A stretch of 42,500 nt of DNA from Symbiodinium natans (taxonomy: Eukaryota > Sar > Dinophyceae > Suessiales > Symbiodiniaceae): positions 127,513-170,012 of the forward strand of contig CAJNDS010002467.1 of NCBI GenBank assembly GCA_905221605.1, given 5' to 3'. The notes under the pieces were generated by a model that ran no database searches, was not told the origin of the DNA, and saw only the letters and a program-made list of their open reading frames with translations. Positions within the stretch are counted from its first letter, which is position 1; each line of letters opens with the position of its first letter. Positions 24,721 through 34,396 of the stretch are shown in pieces. Both the position numbers and the translations under genes were made by a program.

Positions 24721-24895
24721 AAAGGCTCCTATGTAGTACCTTTTTGGGGTAGTATACGAGAATCCCCTATATTATAGTTATTAACGAACCCAAAAAGGAA
24801 CTACATTTATTTGGGGTAGTATACGAGAATCCCCTATATTATCGTTATTAACGAACCCAAAAAGGAACTACATTGAAAGCCTTTGGGTAGCAAGA
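24721..24895. mobile_element. Palindromic element with an internal 67-bp tandem duplication
   Basis: The outer ends TACCCAAAGGCTCCTATGTAG and CTACATTGAAAGCCTTTGGGTA are inverted repeats. Inside, the unit GGGGTAGTATACGAGAATCC...GAACCCAAAAAGGAACTACATT occurs twice at a 67-bp offset with one or two differences. Each unit is itself a hairpin. Confidence 0.88.
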
Positions 24896-24964
24896 TGTAT
24901 GAACTTATGGCTTCTGCGGAAGATGAGGGGGGGGGGGGGGTAGTGCGATGCATAGGACTCAAGG

Positions 24965-25025
24965 GACCCTAAACCCTAAACCCTAAACCCTAAACCCTAA
25001 ACCCTAAACCCTAAACCCTAAACCC
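24965..25025 (-). repeat. CCCTAAA array
   Basis: About nine uniform copies. From here to 25900 I see only repeat family G copies and weak frames on the minus strand. Confidence 0.95.
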
Positions 25026-25325
25026 CTTAAAGCAACCACCCCATGGAGAGTTTGGGGTGTTTAGTGTCCATCCGGTTTCTGTCTACCTTCTTGCCCTTCT
25101 GAGTGCATGGCCCACTTATACATCCCAGGAACACAGGAAGTAAACATAAAACTGAATGTACAGTTCGTACATACCTCCAAGTAGACCTGAAAAGCAGAGC
25201 CGTACGTTGTGTTCGGGCTGCAGGGGTCTGGGGCCTGGGGCAGAGAGTGGGCCGGGAGTGGGGTTCGCAAACCCTCTAAGCCCTAAACCTTGTAAGGGTG
25301 TAGGGTTAATCCAGAGTTGGAACCA

Positions 25326-25582
25326 TGGGCCCTGAGCATGGTCCCTTCTTCTTGTTTCTAGGGATCCGAAGTATGGGCCTTTATCCAGTATAGCGTATCT
25401 ATACAACAATGGACGCAAATTAGAACCCCAGGGCTTCTTGAGCTTCCGCCCTGTGTATCTTAGGGTAGTTGCATGGGCCCTTAATATGGTCCCTTACCTC
25501 CTTTAAAGGGTTCTGACGTATGGGCCCTTGTGTAGGGTACAGAAGGGGTATAGAAGGGGTCTAAGGGACCATGTAACTGCCC
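25326..25582. mobile_element. Two copies of MITE-like family G
   Basis: 25326-25408 (AGCATGGTCCCTTCTTCTTG ... GAAGTATGGGCC) and 25453-25582 (GTAGTTGCATGGGCCCTTAA ... GACCATGTAACTGCCC) lie close together. The second is the most complete copy and shows terminal inverted repeats. Confidence 0.7.
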
Positions 25583-25935
25583 TGAGAGTGTAGGGTTTAG
25601 GGTTTAGGGCTTTTGCCGTTTCTGTAAGCCTTGAACCATTAGGCTTGGCCCGTGTTCCTGAAGCCCAGAAGCTTCCTCCGCCCTCTCTTCAAGTACTCCT
25701 GAATATGGCCTGAGAAATATTGGGGTATCTCACCAGGCACTTGGAGGGCATAAACCCTAACCTCTGAACTGTCAAGCCTAAACCGAACCACCTCCTGCCC
25801 ATGCGGCATGCAGCCAGTGACAAACCGAACGAATGCTCGATTGCCATTGATGTGGTGGACGCATTTCGGACTGGCAGGCAGACCATCCCAAGAGCCCTAA
25901 ACCCTAGACCCTAAATCCCAAACTAAACCCCAAAC

Positions 25936-26045
25936 CGTAAGCCTAAACCCTAAACCCTAAACCCTAAACCCTAAACCCTAAACCCTAAACCCTAAACCCT
26001 AAACCCTAAACCCTAAACCCTAAACCCTAAACCCTAAACCCTAAC
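25936..26045 (-). repeat. CCCTAAA array
   Basis: About 15 uniform copies following a short mixed part (25905-25935). Confidence 0.96.
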
Positions 26046-26367
26046 TCACAAAACAACGCCCGGCGATCGTGAAAAGCAAAAGCTGTAGTGCTTGAGCATG
26101 AAGATGCGCCAAAATCCCGAGACCAGCCGCCCCCGAGCCTTAAATCCCAAACCCTGAACCCATCGGAACCCAAAGCCCAAAACCATCTTAACGCGAACTC
26201 TTCCCAACCTTAACCCCTCAACCCTAGACTCCTAAACTCTAGCCGATAAAAAAACCCCCGAACCGTTCTAAGCCCCAAACCCTGATCCCTAAACCCTAAA
26301 GCCCTAAACCCTAAAGCCCTGAACCCTAAACCCTATGTACGCCCTGAACCCCGAATCCGACGCCCAG

Positions 26368-26453
26368 GCTTTGTTCTCCCTACCGCTGAGGACGTCTTTG
26401 GCAGCGACGTTCCCGGACGTACCTCTGGGCTTGGAAGTCTGAAAGATGCGAGG
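26368..26453 (+). CDS. Probable exon (FVLPTAEDVFGSDVPGRTSG)
   Basis: CGCCCAG| is followed by two bases and 28 codons: FVLPTAEDVFGSDVPGRTSG then LGSLKDAR. The last codon AGG abuts GTTTAGGG, as in the PARP-like exon at 7530. CCCTAAA-type array upstream, TTTAGGG array downstream. No domain recognised, but the composition is that of a real protein. Confidence 0.5.
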
Positions 26454-26533
26454 GTTTAGGGTTTAGGTTTAGGGTTTAGGGTTTAGGGTTTAGGGTTTAG
26501 GGTTTATAGGTTTAGGAGCCGCACCTGAAGCCA

Positions 26534-26612
26534 ATGCAAGACCCTGAGCTCCTTGAGATGGTCGGCGCGATCACTTTTGGTGCGGCACCCTCAAATCCAT
26601 GCAGCCCCGCAA
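26534..26612 (+). CDS. Possible exon (MQDPELLEMVGAITFGAAPS)
   Basis: After CCTGAAG| and CCA the + frame reads MQDPELLEMVGAITFGAAPS, with a GT site (GTCGGC) after LLEM as one donor option. The frame runs on through CCCTAAA units, giving the meaningless LNPKPQTLNPKP, so the exon must end before them. Confidence 0.35.
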
Positions 26613-26884
26613 CCCTAAACCCTAAACCCCAAACCCTAAACCCTAAACCCCTCCCTGAAAGCCTATCAGAGCCGGCGCAGACCCTTATGTCCTTTTTCAG
26701 GGTTGGGGTTCCTTGATCATCCCCTTAAAAGCAAAAATGGGTACCCTTTGTATTTTTAGGTACATAGCGGCTATATAAGTGTGTATATATATATATAGAG
26801 CGGTTATATTATGGGTCGTTTCGGAGAATAAGATTAAGGATCCCTTCTAATGGGTCCGTCCTTAAACCCCTTAACTACTCCCTC

Positions 26885-27028
26885 GACGAAACCCTAAACC
26901 CTAAGCCCTAAAGCCTCAACCTCAAGCCTCAACCCTAAACCCTAAACCCTAAACGCTAAACCCTAAACCCAAAAACCCTAAACCCTCAACCCTCAACCCT
27001 AAACCCTAAACCCTAAACCCTAAACCCT
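26885..27028 (-). repeat. CCCTAAA array with CCTCAA variants
   Basis: Mixed units at left (CCTCAAG, CCCTCAA), uniform at right. Confidence 0.92.
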
Positions 27029-27356
27029 ACAGTAAACCCTGCCCCCCAACCCCGCCCCCCCACCACGGGCAACCCACGCTGCAGCCTAGCAATGAGAACA
27101 AACACACCGTTAAAAGTAGAAAACTCTGGGTGGAGGGTCGAATGAAGCAGAATTCATCGTATTTAGGGTTTAGTGTTTAGGTTGAGAGTTTATTGCTGTG
27201 CGCTTCATTTTTGCCGATCATCGGGTAGTGCTCTCAGGTTCACGGGTCTGATTCGCCGAAGTAAACGCTTTTCTAGGGCATTGGATGGGGGCCCATACCC
27301 TAAACCCTAAACCCTAAACCCTAAGCCCTAAACCGCTTGATAACCCTGGAAACCCT

Positions 27357-27547
27357 AAGGATCCAATGTACCTATATGGTATATACTTGGATCAAGCTAC
27401 TATGTAGGAACTCCTTTAAGGCCCAAGTATATCCTATATACTTAGTAGCTGAGTGAGTACACCTTACACTTTTTGGGAGACTATAATCCCCTATAGAACT
27501 GAAAGTGTACACTTTTTTTGTATGCACTCAGCAACTAAGTATAGGTA
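27357..27547. mobile_element. Nested MITE-like elements: family C inside family B
   Basis: Family B begins GGATCCAATGTACCTATATGG and its right arm GGCCCAAGTATATCC is interrupted by a family C copy (about 27450-27541). Family C has imperfect inverted ends CTTAGTAGCTGAGTGAGTAC and GTATGCACTCAGCAACTAAG. After GGTACC the sequence switches to CTAAACCCC, i.e. a telomere-type array replaces the B terminus. Confidence 0.8.
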
Positions 27548-28508
27548 CCCTAAACCCCAAACCCTAAACCCTAAACCCTGAACCCTAAAACCCCCAAACC
27601 TCTAAGATCCTTGGCCCAGCAAAACCACACACTCTTAAACTTAACTCCGCGTGGCCACCAAAACCACCCTAGTCTTGCTGATTGGTCTTCCACTTGGAAG
27701 TTCATGGTACTTATTAACCAATTAGAACTGTACTTGGGGTTTAGGGTTTTGGGTTTAGGGTTTAGGGTTTAGGGTTTAGGGTTTAGGGTTATGACTGTAC
27801 TTATAACCATATTAGGGCGCTTAAGAGGCTTATAAGTGGGTTATGTGTACAGTTATATTTGGCCAATAACTACCGTGGACCTCCAAGTAGGCCCTGGTAG
27901 TGGTTTCTTTCCACCACTGTCGCCGTGGAAGGAGCATCAGTAGTTTGAATGCCAAGACATGTCCGCAACGATCCCCACTGCCACCTATCCTAAACTTACC
28001 CCTTTACCCCTTAGAGTTTAGGCGTGTAGGGTTGAGGGTCAACTGGCCCCTGAACCCTGAACTCTTGGAAGCCCTGCACAAAAGTCTCTCCGCGAAGCAA
28101 ACCCTAAACTTGAGGGCTATAGACCATATGCACCGAACGCAGGCCTTGCACCCCTCGCCGTTTCGAGCTGTTTTGCCAACAAGGATGCCAGCAACTGGAC
28201 CATGGACTTCAGGGTTTGGGGTTTGGGGTTTAGAGTTTAGGGTTTAGGGTTTAGGACTTCGGGCTTATCTGTTGGCGATTTTTTTACTGAGGTCCCCAGA
28301 TCATAGCCCTCCGTAGCCTCCTTTTGGACACCCTTATAACCCCTATCTCCAACACTCCCAAGACCCTAAACCCTAAACCCGAAACCTAAACCCTAAACCC
28401 TAAACCCTAAACCCTAAACCCTAAGGCGCCCAAAACATCCTCCGAGCCGGCAGCTCGAAAAAGTCGTGAGCCATGGCTTCGGAGAGCAACCGTTCGGGCT
28501 CCCCGCAG

Positions 28509-28651
28509 AGATCCTTGGTAGCTGAAGGAGTACACTTTACACTTTTTGCGGTTTAGGGTTTAGGGTTTAGGGTTTAGGGTTTAGGGTTTAGGGTTTAGGA
28601 CTGAAAGTGTGCACTTTTTTGGGGCTTGATGAACTCAGCAACGAAGGATCG
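28509..28651. mobile_element. MITE-like family C with a TTTAGGG array in its loop
   Basis: GTAGCTGAAGGAGTACACTT...ACACTTTTTG and GACTGAAAGTGTGCACTTTT...CTCAGCAACGAAGGATC match the two arms of the 27450 copy. Where that copy has about 20 bp (GGAGACTATAATCCCCTATA), this one has seven TTTAGGG units (28550-28598). Confidence 0.88.
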
Positions 28652-28929
28652 CCACATGCGCGTAACAGCGGACCTTTGGCTCGAAGGGTTTCAGGGCTTT
28701 GGGGTTTAGGGTTTAGGGTTTGGGGTTTAGGGTTTAGGGTTTAGGGTTTGGGGTTTAGGGTTTGGGGTTTGGGGTTGGGGGTTTGCGGTTTGGGGGGTTT
28801 TCTGGATCTTTCTGAGTCTTTCTACGGGTCCCAAGGGGGCGGCTGACGTGCAGGTTTCGGGTTGTACAGCTCAAGGCACCTAGGTTGCGTGCAGGGGTTC
28901 GAATTCAGAAGCAAAGCTTCTAGGGTTTC

Positions 28930-29002
28930 GGGATCAGGGTTCAGGGTTCAGGGTTTAGGGTTTAGGGTTTAGGGTTTAGGGTTTAGGGTTTAGGGTTTAG
29001 GG
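28930..29002 (+). repeat. TTTAGGG array
   Basis: Two GGGTTCA units then about eight TTTAGGG copies. Confidence 0.95.
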
Positions 29003-29044
29003 GGGACCTTGAATATCAAAGTCTGCCAAACCTCGGTTACTGAG

Positions 29045-29105
29045 GTGCGAAGATGGCCAATCTTTTAGAGTTGCCCACGCTGAGTCTGCTGATCATTGCC
29101 TCGCT
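29045..29105 (+). CDS. Possible hydrophobic exon (LLELPTLSLLIIASLLG)
   Basis: After ACTGAG| one + frame reads AKMANLLELPTLSLLIIASL LG, a membrane-helix-like segment. It runs into the TTTAGGG-like duplicated region at 29106. Two other frames are partly open, so support is composition only. Confidence 0.28.
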
Positions 29106-29300
29106 CCTTGGGCCTAGAATTTTGGGCTTTTGGGGTCCAGGGCTTCGGGGTGGGGGGTATAGGGTTTGGGTTTTTTCGGGTTCAGGGTTTAGGGTGACCT
29201 TGGGCCTAGAATTGTGGGCTTTTGGGGTCCAGGGCTTAGGGGTGGGGGGGATAGAGTTTCGGGTATAGGGTTTGGGGTTGTAGGGTTCAGGGGTTAGGGT
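29106..29300 (+). repeat. 92-bp tandem duplication
   Basis: CCTTGGGCCTAGAATT and the following GGGCTTTTGGGGTCCAGGGC recur at a 92-bp offset (29106 and 29198), each copy followed by degenerate TTTAGGG-like sequence and GGGTGACCTTGG. A third partial start (AGGGTGACCTTGG) is at 29293. Confidence 0.88.
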
Positions 29301-30051
29301 GACCTTGGAAATGGAAGTTGTTTTGGCAGGAGGGCGTTGGGGTCAAGAAGCGGGGACGTGCACGGTCTGGGTTTGAGGGTTGTGGGCCGGCCAAGCCTTA
29401 ACCCCGCCAAAACTCTAAGCCCTCTAAATCCTAAGCCCTCCAAACCCGAAACCCTCTAACCCCTAAACCCTATAAATCCTGAACCCTCATAAGCCATATT
29501 AAACTCACCCCAAATATAACTCTAATGGTAAGTCCTCTTGCGTTTAGGGTTTAGGGTTGAGTAGGGTTTAGGAGGGTTTAGGGCGGGTTTTCGCAGGGCC
29601 CTCACCTCGCTCCCTAAGCACCTTAAGCCCAGAACATTCCTAGATGGGTAGTTCTTTAATTTAGGGTCCTTTTCAATAGCGACCAACAAACATGGATTTT
29701 TTTGGGGGAACTACCCTCATGCCCCTCTAAACCTAAGTCTCAGAGCCATAGGCCCCAACACAAAGCTCGAACTTATTTTGCTGCAAAGTAGTTTACACTT
29801 TTGTTGCCAAAGGATAAGGTACGCAAACCCTAAACTTTGCCCCAAACCCTAAACCCTAAACCCTAAACCCTAACCCCTACACTCGAAACCCTTTGAACCC
29901 CGAACAGTAAATGAGGCGATTTCCTCGTGATGCGAACTTAGTGTTAAGCTCCTGCACAGCAACCCTAGGTCAGTGCCAGAAGATCAAGGGTTTAAGGTTT
30001 AGGGTTTAGGGTCTAGGGTCTGGGGTCCTGACTCCTGACCTTCTTGCGTAA

Positions 30052-30087
30052 GGCTCGTGACCGTGTATTCGTTGTGGTGGCTGCAAA
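30052..30087 (+). CDS. Possible exon (ARDRVFVVVAAK)
   Basis: GCGTAAG| precedes ARDRVFVVVAAK; the frame continues RAWAS to a TAG at 30104, and upstream it is open through LTFLRK. Either a small internal exon or the end of a coding region. A TTTAGGG-type array is upstream. Confidence 0.3.
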
Positions 30088-30342
30088 GCGCGCCTGGGCT
30101 TCTTAGAACGAGCTCGTAAGTGTTGAGCTAAATGTTGAGTGCTCAACAACTATGGCCCCTTTTTGGGTACCCTAAAGATGAGGCCCTAAACCCTAAACCC
30201 TAAATCCTAAACCCTAAACCCTAAACCCCGCCTTATGATAGTAAACTCAGAAGGGACCATGATATAGAGAAGTCACCACGTAATGCTGTGGAGGTTTCCT
30301 TGACATGGGGCACGCACACATTTGTCCCGCAACTTTGTTGAG

Positions 30343-30461
30343 CCCTAAACCCTAAACCCTAAACCCTAAACCCTAAACCCTAAACCCTAAACCCTAAACC
30401 CTAAACCCTAAACCCTAAACCCTAAACCCTAAACCCTAAACCCTAAACCCTAAACCCTAAG
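30343..30461 (-). repeat. CCCTAAA array (~17 copies)
   Basis: Uniform CCCTAAA, followed by a T-rich tract and TTCTTGCAG (30473-30482), a good acceptor candidate. The frame behind it (STLRVQALLSKSTGSLGFG) is open. Confidence 0.96.
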
Positions 30462-30576
30462 TCAGTCATGTTTTCTTGCAGCACCTTGCGTGTCCAAGCC
30501 CTGTTGTCTAAATCTACTGGTTCTCTGGGTTTTGGAGTACGGTACTTTAATAGTTTTTCTTGTTCTGGGGTCCTAC

Positions 30577-30658
30577 TATAGCTGCTTCTACCTAAGAGGA
30601 CTCTAAGGGAACCCCCAACCCTAAAAAAGAAAATGCGGGCCTACTCCCGGTCCTAGTG
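30577..30658 (-). mobile_element. MITE-like repeat, family E (reverse, partial)
   Basis: AGGGAACCCCCAACCCTAAA ... GGGCCTACTCCCGGTCCTAG is the reverse complement of the left half of the 31706 and 35711 copies. Confidence 0.65.
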
Positions 30659-30690
30659 CAGTAAACTGCAGAAAGCATGGAACATGGTTT

Positions 30691-30814
30691 ACAAGGAGGG
30701 GCCCCCCTAGTTCTAAGTAGAGTTATAAGAACCCTAAGTTGGGTTGGAAGGAGCCTAACTTGGGTTATAAGTCCCTTAAGTATAGTTACTATAGTAAGGG
30801 GGCCCCCTCCTTGT
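30691..30814. mobile_element. MITE-like repeat, family A (complete reference copy)
   Basis: The ends ACAAGGAGGGGCCCCCC and GGGGGCCCCCTCCTTGT are near-perfect inverted repeats. The interior has TATAAGTCCCTTAAGTATAG and no open frame. It is the uninterrupted counterpart of the copies at 9291 and 16958. Confidence 0.88.
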
Positions 30815-31359
30815 AAGGATGATTAGAGCTGGGATTAGCTTTTTTCCGGGGGGGTTTAGGGTTTAGGGTTTAGGGTCTACTCCAAAGTCGGGTATTCTCA
30901 GTCGGAGTTCGCTTCTCTTCCGGAATCCCAGGGTGGTATTAGGGTTTAGGGTTTAGGGTTTAAGGTTTATCTGATTCCCTAATGCCCTAGAAACAACTAG
31001 CCAGCCTTCAACCGTAAACCCTAGACGCTGAACCAAGAGGTCTAGCACAGTGAATCGCAGCTCTCATCATCCTTGCAACATGTTCTGTTTTTTCTGCTGT
31101 TTACTGTAGCTTGGCGCGGGAGTAGGCCCTCATTTCCTTTTTTTATCGTTGGGGTTCCCTTATAGTATTCAGGGTCAGGGTGTAGAATTCAGGGTTGGGG
31201 CGAATAGCTAAGGATGGAGACTCTGAACTGCTCCCCTGTCCTCCCGAAAGCTTAGACCGTGCCGGTTTAGGGTTTAGGATTTAGGGGTTAGGGTTTAGGG
31301 TTCAGGGTTTAGGGTTTAGCGTTTAGGGGCGCGTTTCAAACTTGTCGTGCACATTTCAG

Positions 31360-31460
31360 TTTTTGTCGGCGTGTTGTTTCTCAAGTGGTTTTGTTGGGGT
31401 TTAGGCGCGCTCTCCCCGAAAACTACGTACTCAAACCAAGCCGGGCCAAGCAAAATTGAC
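31360..31460 (+). CDS. Probable exon with a membrane-like segment
   Basis: ACATTTCAG| is followed by two bases and 33 codons: FVGVLFLKWFCWGLGALSPK then TTYSNQAGPSKID, and the strong donor GTAAGG follows. The first 17 residues are hydrophobic and could span a membrane. TTTAGGG-type sequence lies on both sides. Product unknown; other hydrophobic exon candidates nearby (29045, 32282) suggest a membrane protein gene. Confidence 0.45.
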
Positions 31461-31705
31461 GTAAGGGTTCAGGGTTTAGGGTTTAGGGTTTGTGGTTTGG
31501 GGTTTAGGGCTTGGAACGGTCTGGGCACTTCCTTGGGGACGACATGAACCCTAAGAATTGGGGTCGTATACATATACCACATACTACAACGAAGACTCCC
31601 ATTAAGGTATATGGACCATAAAGCCTTTAAGGTTGTGATGTTCCCTACCACCAGTCCTTAGTAGGGGTTGTAGGCGTGTAACTTTTATCCCTATTAAGGA
31701 TTGTC

Positions 31706-31815
31706 TAGGACCGGGAGTAGGCCCTTGTTTTCTTTTTTTTGGGTTGGGGTTGCCTTAGAATCCCCTTAAAACTAAAAAGGGTACCCTTTTTTTATTCCTA
31801 GCTTACTCCAGGGCC
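31706..31815. mobile_element. MITE-like repeat, family E
   Basis: TAGGACCGGGAGTAGGCCC at the left and TTACTCCAGGGCC at the right. The interior AAAAAGGGTACCCTTTTTTT forms a hairpin. Nearly the same as 35711-35821. Confidence 0.78.
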
Positions 31816-32281
31816 GAGTTGTTAGTATAAGGGGGAACATCCAAAAGTTCTTTTAGGATTCATTTTGTTCCCAGGGTCAGGCCACTCGTGTTCTCAAGGG
31901 CCTCAACCTAAAGACTAAACCCGAAACCCTAAACCCTAAACCCTAAACCCTAAACCCTAAACCCTGTATTGGTTGCGTGCCCAAGGCCAAGGTTGTTATG
32001 CGGGGGAGTTCTCTAAACGACGTTCCCCTGTGTGCGGTTCCCCCTTGCAAAATGAGGGCCCTGATTTTTGGGGTACCCAAGGAAAAGGGTCCAGTAACCC
32101 TAAACCCTAAACTCGGCCCGAAACCCTGAAATCCTGAAACCCTGAGCCCGGAAACCTGAAACGCTGACACCCTGAAACCCCTAAACCCTAAACCTTAAAC
32201 CCTCTGAAACCCTCTGAAACTCTCTGAAACCCCAAACCCTAAACCCTAAGCCCTAAACCCTAAACCCTAAACCGCTCTCAG

Positions 32282-32335
32282 GTGCTGGTTCCCCTCACGC
32301 TGGCCGTGGGTTTCGCCCAGCTCTTCCAGCCTTTT
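32282..32335 (+). CDS. Probable membrane-helix exon (VLVPLTLAVGFAQLFQPF)
   Basis: CTCTCAG| precedes exactly 18 codons, VLVPLTLAVGFAQLFQPF, followed by the canonical donor GTATGT. The peptide is a typical transmembrane helix. A CCCTAAA array ends about 10 bp upstream and TTTAGGG-type arrays start about 20 bp downstream. Family not recognised. Confidence 0.5.
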
Positions 32336-32652
32336 GTATGTCCAGGGCTCAGAGGGGTTTAGGGCTTAGGATTTAGGGTTTTAGGGTTTGGGGTTTAGGG
32401 TTTAGGGCTTAGGGTTAATTAAGGGTTTTAGGGTTTAGGGTTTAGGGTTGAGGGTTTAGGGGCTTTCGAAACCACCTCCAAAGCTGAGCTTGAAAGGGGC
32501 AGAACCTCGAGATCTCAGCGCAACCTGGGGAATGCATAAAGGGTGCCCTGTTTTGCTTAGTGGGTTTTTTGAGGTTTACCCCGAACCCTCAGCCCCAAGA
32601 ACGGGGCTCAGGGGTTAGGGGACGGTGGGCTTGCGGGGAGACATTCCGTTCG

Positions 32653-32788
32653 TCCCTAAACCCTAAACCCTAAACCCTAAACCCTAAACCCTAAACCCTA
32701 AACCCTAAACCCGAAACCCTAAACCCTAAACCCTAAACCCTAAACCCTAAGCCCTAAGCCCTAAGCCCTAAACCCTAAACCCTAAACC
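32653..32788 (-). repeat. CCCTAAA array with CCCTAAG block
   Basis: About 19 units; three CCCTAAG units sit together near 32749-32769, another locally spread variant. The following island (32789-32853) is open as DGKLCTLASAPQCEGLEAAR, a weak exon candidate. Confidence 0.95.
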
Positions 32789-32852
32789 TTGATGGCAAGC
32801 TCTGCACCTTGGCCTCGGCGCCTCAGTGCGAAGGGCTTGAAGCCGCCCGAAC

Positions 32853-32984
32853 CCTTAGGCTCAAAATAGCCCCAAACACCTAATCTCAAGGGGTTTAGGG
32901 TTTAGGGTTTAGGGTTTAGGGTTTAGGGGTTAGGGCCAAAAAAGCCCAAAAAGAAGAGCCCCTGGAGCCTTGTGGTAAGGGTCC
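32853..32984. mobile_element. MITE-like family J split by a TTTAGGG array
   Basis: ACCCTTAGGCTCAAAATAGC at the left and CCTGGAGCCTTGTGG at the right match the uninterrupted copy at 33611-33706. Here the middle carries TTTAGGG units at 32892-32932. The ends CCTTAGGCTC/GAGCCTTGTGG are imperfect inverted repeats. Confidence 0.82.
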
Positions 32985-33087
32985 ATGTGCCTACATAGTA
33001 TCTACTTGGGCCTGCAAGGGGGCTGGTTGTATAGTAGCCGTAGGGCCCAAGCATATGTTATGAAAGCACATGGATCCTTAGGGAAAG
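32974..33087. mobile_element. MITE-like repeat, family B (uninterrupted)
   Basis: AAGGGTCCATGTGCCTACAT at the left and GCACATGGATCCTTA at the right are inverted repeats; the interior has TACTTGGGCC and GGGCCCAAGCATATG. It lies directly after the family J copy. Confidence 0.75.
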
Positions 33088-33470
33088 GGGCGAAGGCACT
33101 TGCGAACCCTGAAGCCGAAACCCTAAACCCCCCATGTCTCTTTGTGTACTATGTAACGCGAAGGCGAGGTTATCGCTTTCGGCTATACCTTGTTTCTATC
33201 GCTTGGGTTTAGGCTTAGGGGCGTAAGGGTTTAGTTAGGGTTCAGGGTTTAGCGTTTGGGGTGTAGGGGTTTAGGGTGTAGGGCCTGGGGGTTCTCAGGG
33301 TTTAGGGTTTAGGTCGAATTCCGTAAGGCCTCGACTAAACTTGTTTGGGTCTTAGGTTTGAGGCTTTCTGATTTCTGGCTTGTGTTGATCCAGCTGGTTT
33401 TGTGGTTCTTTCAGGGCCATGAGCCCTCTAACGGTTTGACCTTAGACCCTGAACCTGGACGAGTGTTTCG

Positions 33471-33569
33471 TTTAATTAAGTCACACCCTGCCCTGCCATG
33501 ATGCTCCGTTAGCTTTTTGCTTTTAATTAAGTCACACCCTGCCATGGTGCTCCGTTAGCTTTTCGCTTT
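33471..33569. repeat. ~50-bp tandem duplication
   Basis: TTTAATTAAGTCACACCCTG and GCTCCGTTAGCTTTTNGCTTT occur twice at a 51-bp offset, the first copy with an extra CTGCC. Just upstream (33380-33420) the + strand is open with LSDFWLVLIQLVLWFFQG, possibly a membrane-like exon or a pyrimidine-rich intron end (TTCTTTCAG). Confidence 0.9.
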
Positions 33570-33610
33570 CTGTGTTCAATGTTTCCGTCTTGGACCTTCT
33601 CCTATAGTTT

Positions 33611-33706
33611 ACCCTTAGGCTCAAAATCGCCCAAGAACCTGATATGACAAGGTTCGCCCCAAAACCCTCAAAATGCGAGTCCTTGGAGCCTCAAGGCTAT
33701 AGTTTA
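33611..33706. mobile_element. MITE-like family J (uninterrupted copy)
   Basis: ACCCTTAGGCTCAAAATCGC ... GTCCTTGGAGCCTCAAGG, the empty counterpart of 32853-32984. Confidence 0.8.
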
Positions 33707-33925
33707 GGGCTTAGGGTTTGGGCTTTCGGGCTTATGGCTCCAACCGCACCAAGACGAGACGCGTTGTAGGGTTTAGGGTTTAGGGTTTAGGGTTTAGGGT
33801 TTCAGACGTAGGGTTTACCTTTACCACCAAAAGTACCCATGTTCATGGCCATCATTGTGGGTATTTGGTGGGGGCCTCAACCAAACCCTGAACCCCAAAC
33901 TCGTAAACTTTAAAACCGGGCAGAG

Positions 33926-33984
33926 GGGGATGTGGCCCCAGGCTGGCTCTCTCGGCTGCCCGTCACCCTGTACGACTGTGTCAG
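33926..33984 (+). CDS. Probable exon (GDVAPGWLSRLPVTLYDCV)
   Basis: GGCAGAG| precedes GDVAPGWLSRLPVTLYDCV plus two bases, ending at a GC site that starts a (GC)n stretch (33984-34002). CCCCAAA-type sequence lies upstream and TTTAGGG downstream. A competing + frame is open through the same island to 34055. The favoured frame has the more protein-like composition; family unknown. Confidence 0.4.
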
Positions 33985-34119
33985 GCGCGCGCGCGCGCGT
34001 GCGCGCGGGGGGGCTGTTTCCTAGGATGCCGAGGGGTCCTTATTTCAGGGTTTAGGGTTTAGGGTTCAGGGTTTAGGGTTTAGGGTTTAGGATCAGGGCT
34101 TAGGGCCTAGGGCTTAGGC

Positions 34120-34212
34120 TAGTTGCATGGGCCCTTAGTATGGCTCCTTGCCTGCTTTAAAGGGTTCTGAAGTATGGGCCCTGGGGTTCTGTAGGGTTTG
34201 TAGGGGTTTTGC
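34120..34212. mobile_element. MITE-like repeat, family G
   Basis: TAGTTGCATGGGCCCTTAGT ... GGGTTCTGAAGTATGGGCCC, as at 25453. Confidence 0.65.
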
Positions 34213-34225
34213 ACCCATACTTTCC

Positions 34226-34396
34226 CTAAGGATCCATGTACCTACATAGTATACATGTGGACCCGAAACCCTACACCCTATGCATGGGGTGGGAACCCTA
34301 AACCCCAAACCCTAAACCCCAAACCCTAAACCCTAAACCCTAAACCCGATACTATATCGGAACCTGTTTAAGGCCCAAGTATATCGGTACATGGAT
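34226..34396. mobile_element. MITE-like family B with an array in its loop
   Basis: The left arm AAGGATCCATGTACCTACAT...TATACATGTGGACCC and right arm GGCCCAAGTATATCGGTACATGGATC are inverted repeats. Between them, at 34264-34347, lie CCCTAAA/CCCCAAA units and a 24-bp filler (GCATGGGGTGGGAA region). The 32974 copy has no array. Confidence 0.85.

Noticed and set aside
26534-26716. Open frames running through heptamer arrays (peptides like LNPKPQTLNPKP or GFRVWGLEFRV)
   Set aside because: (CCCTAAA)n and (TTTAGGG)n are open in most frames, so these frames are repeat translations. Only the island parts were considered.
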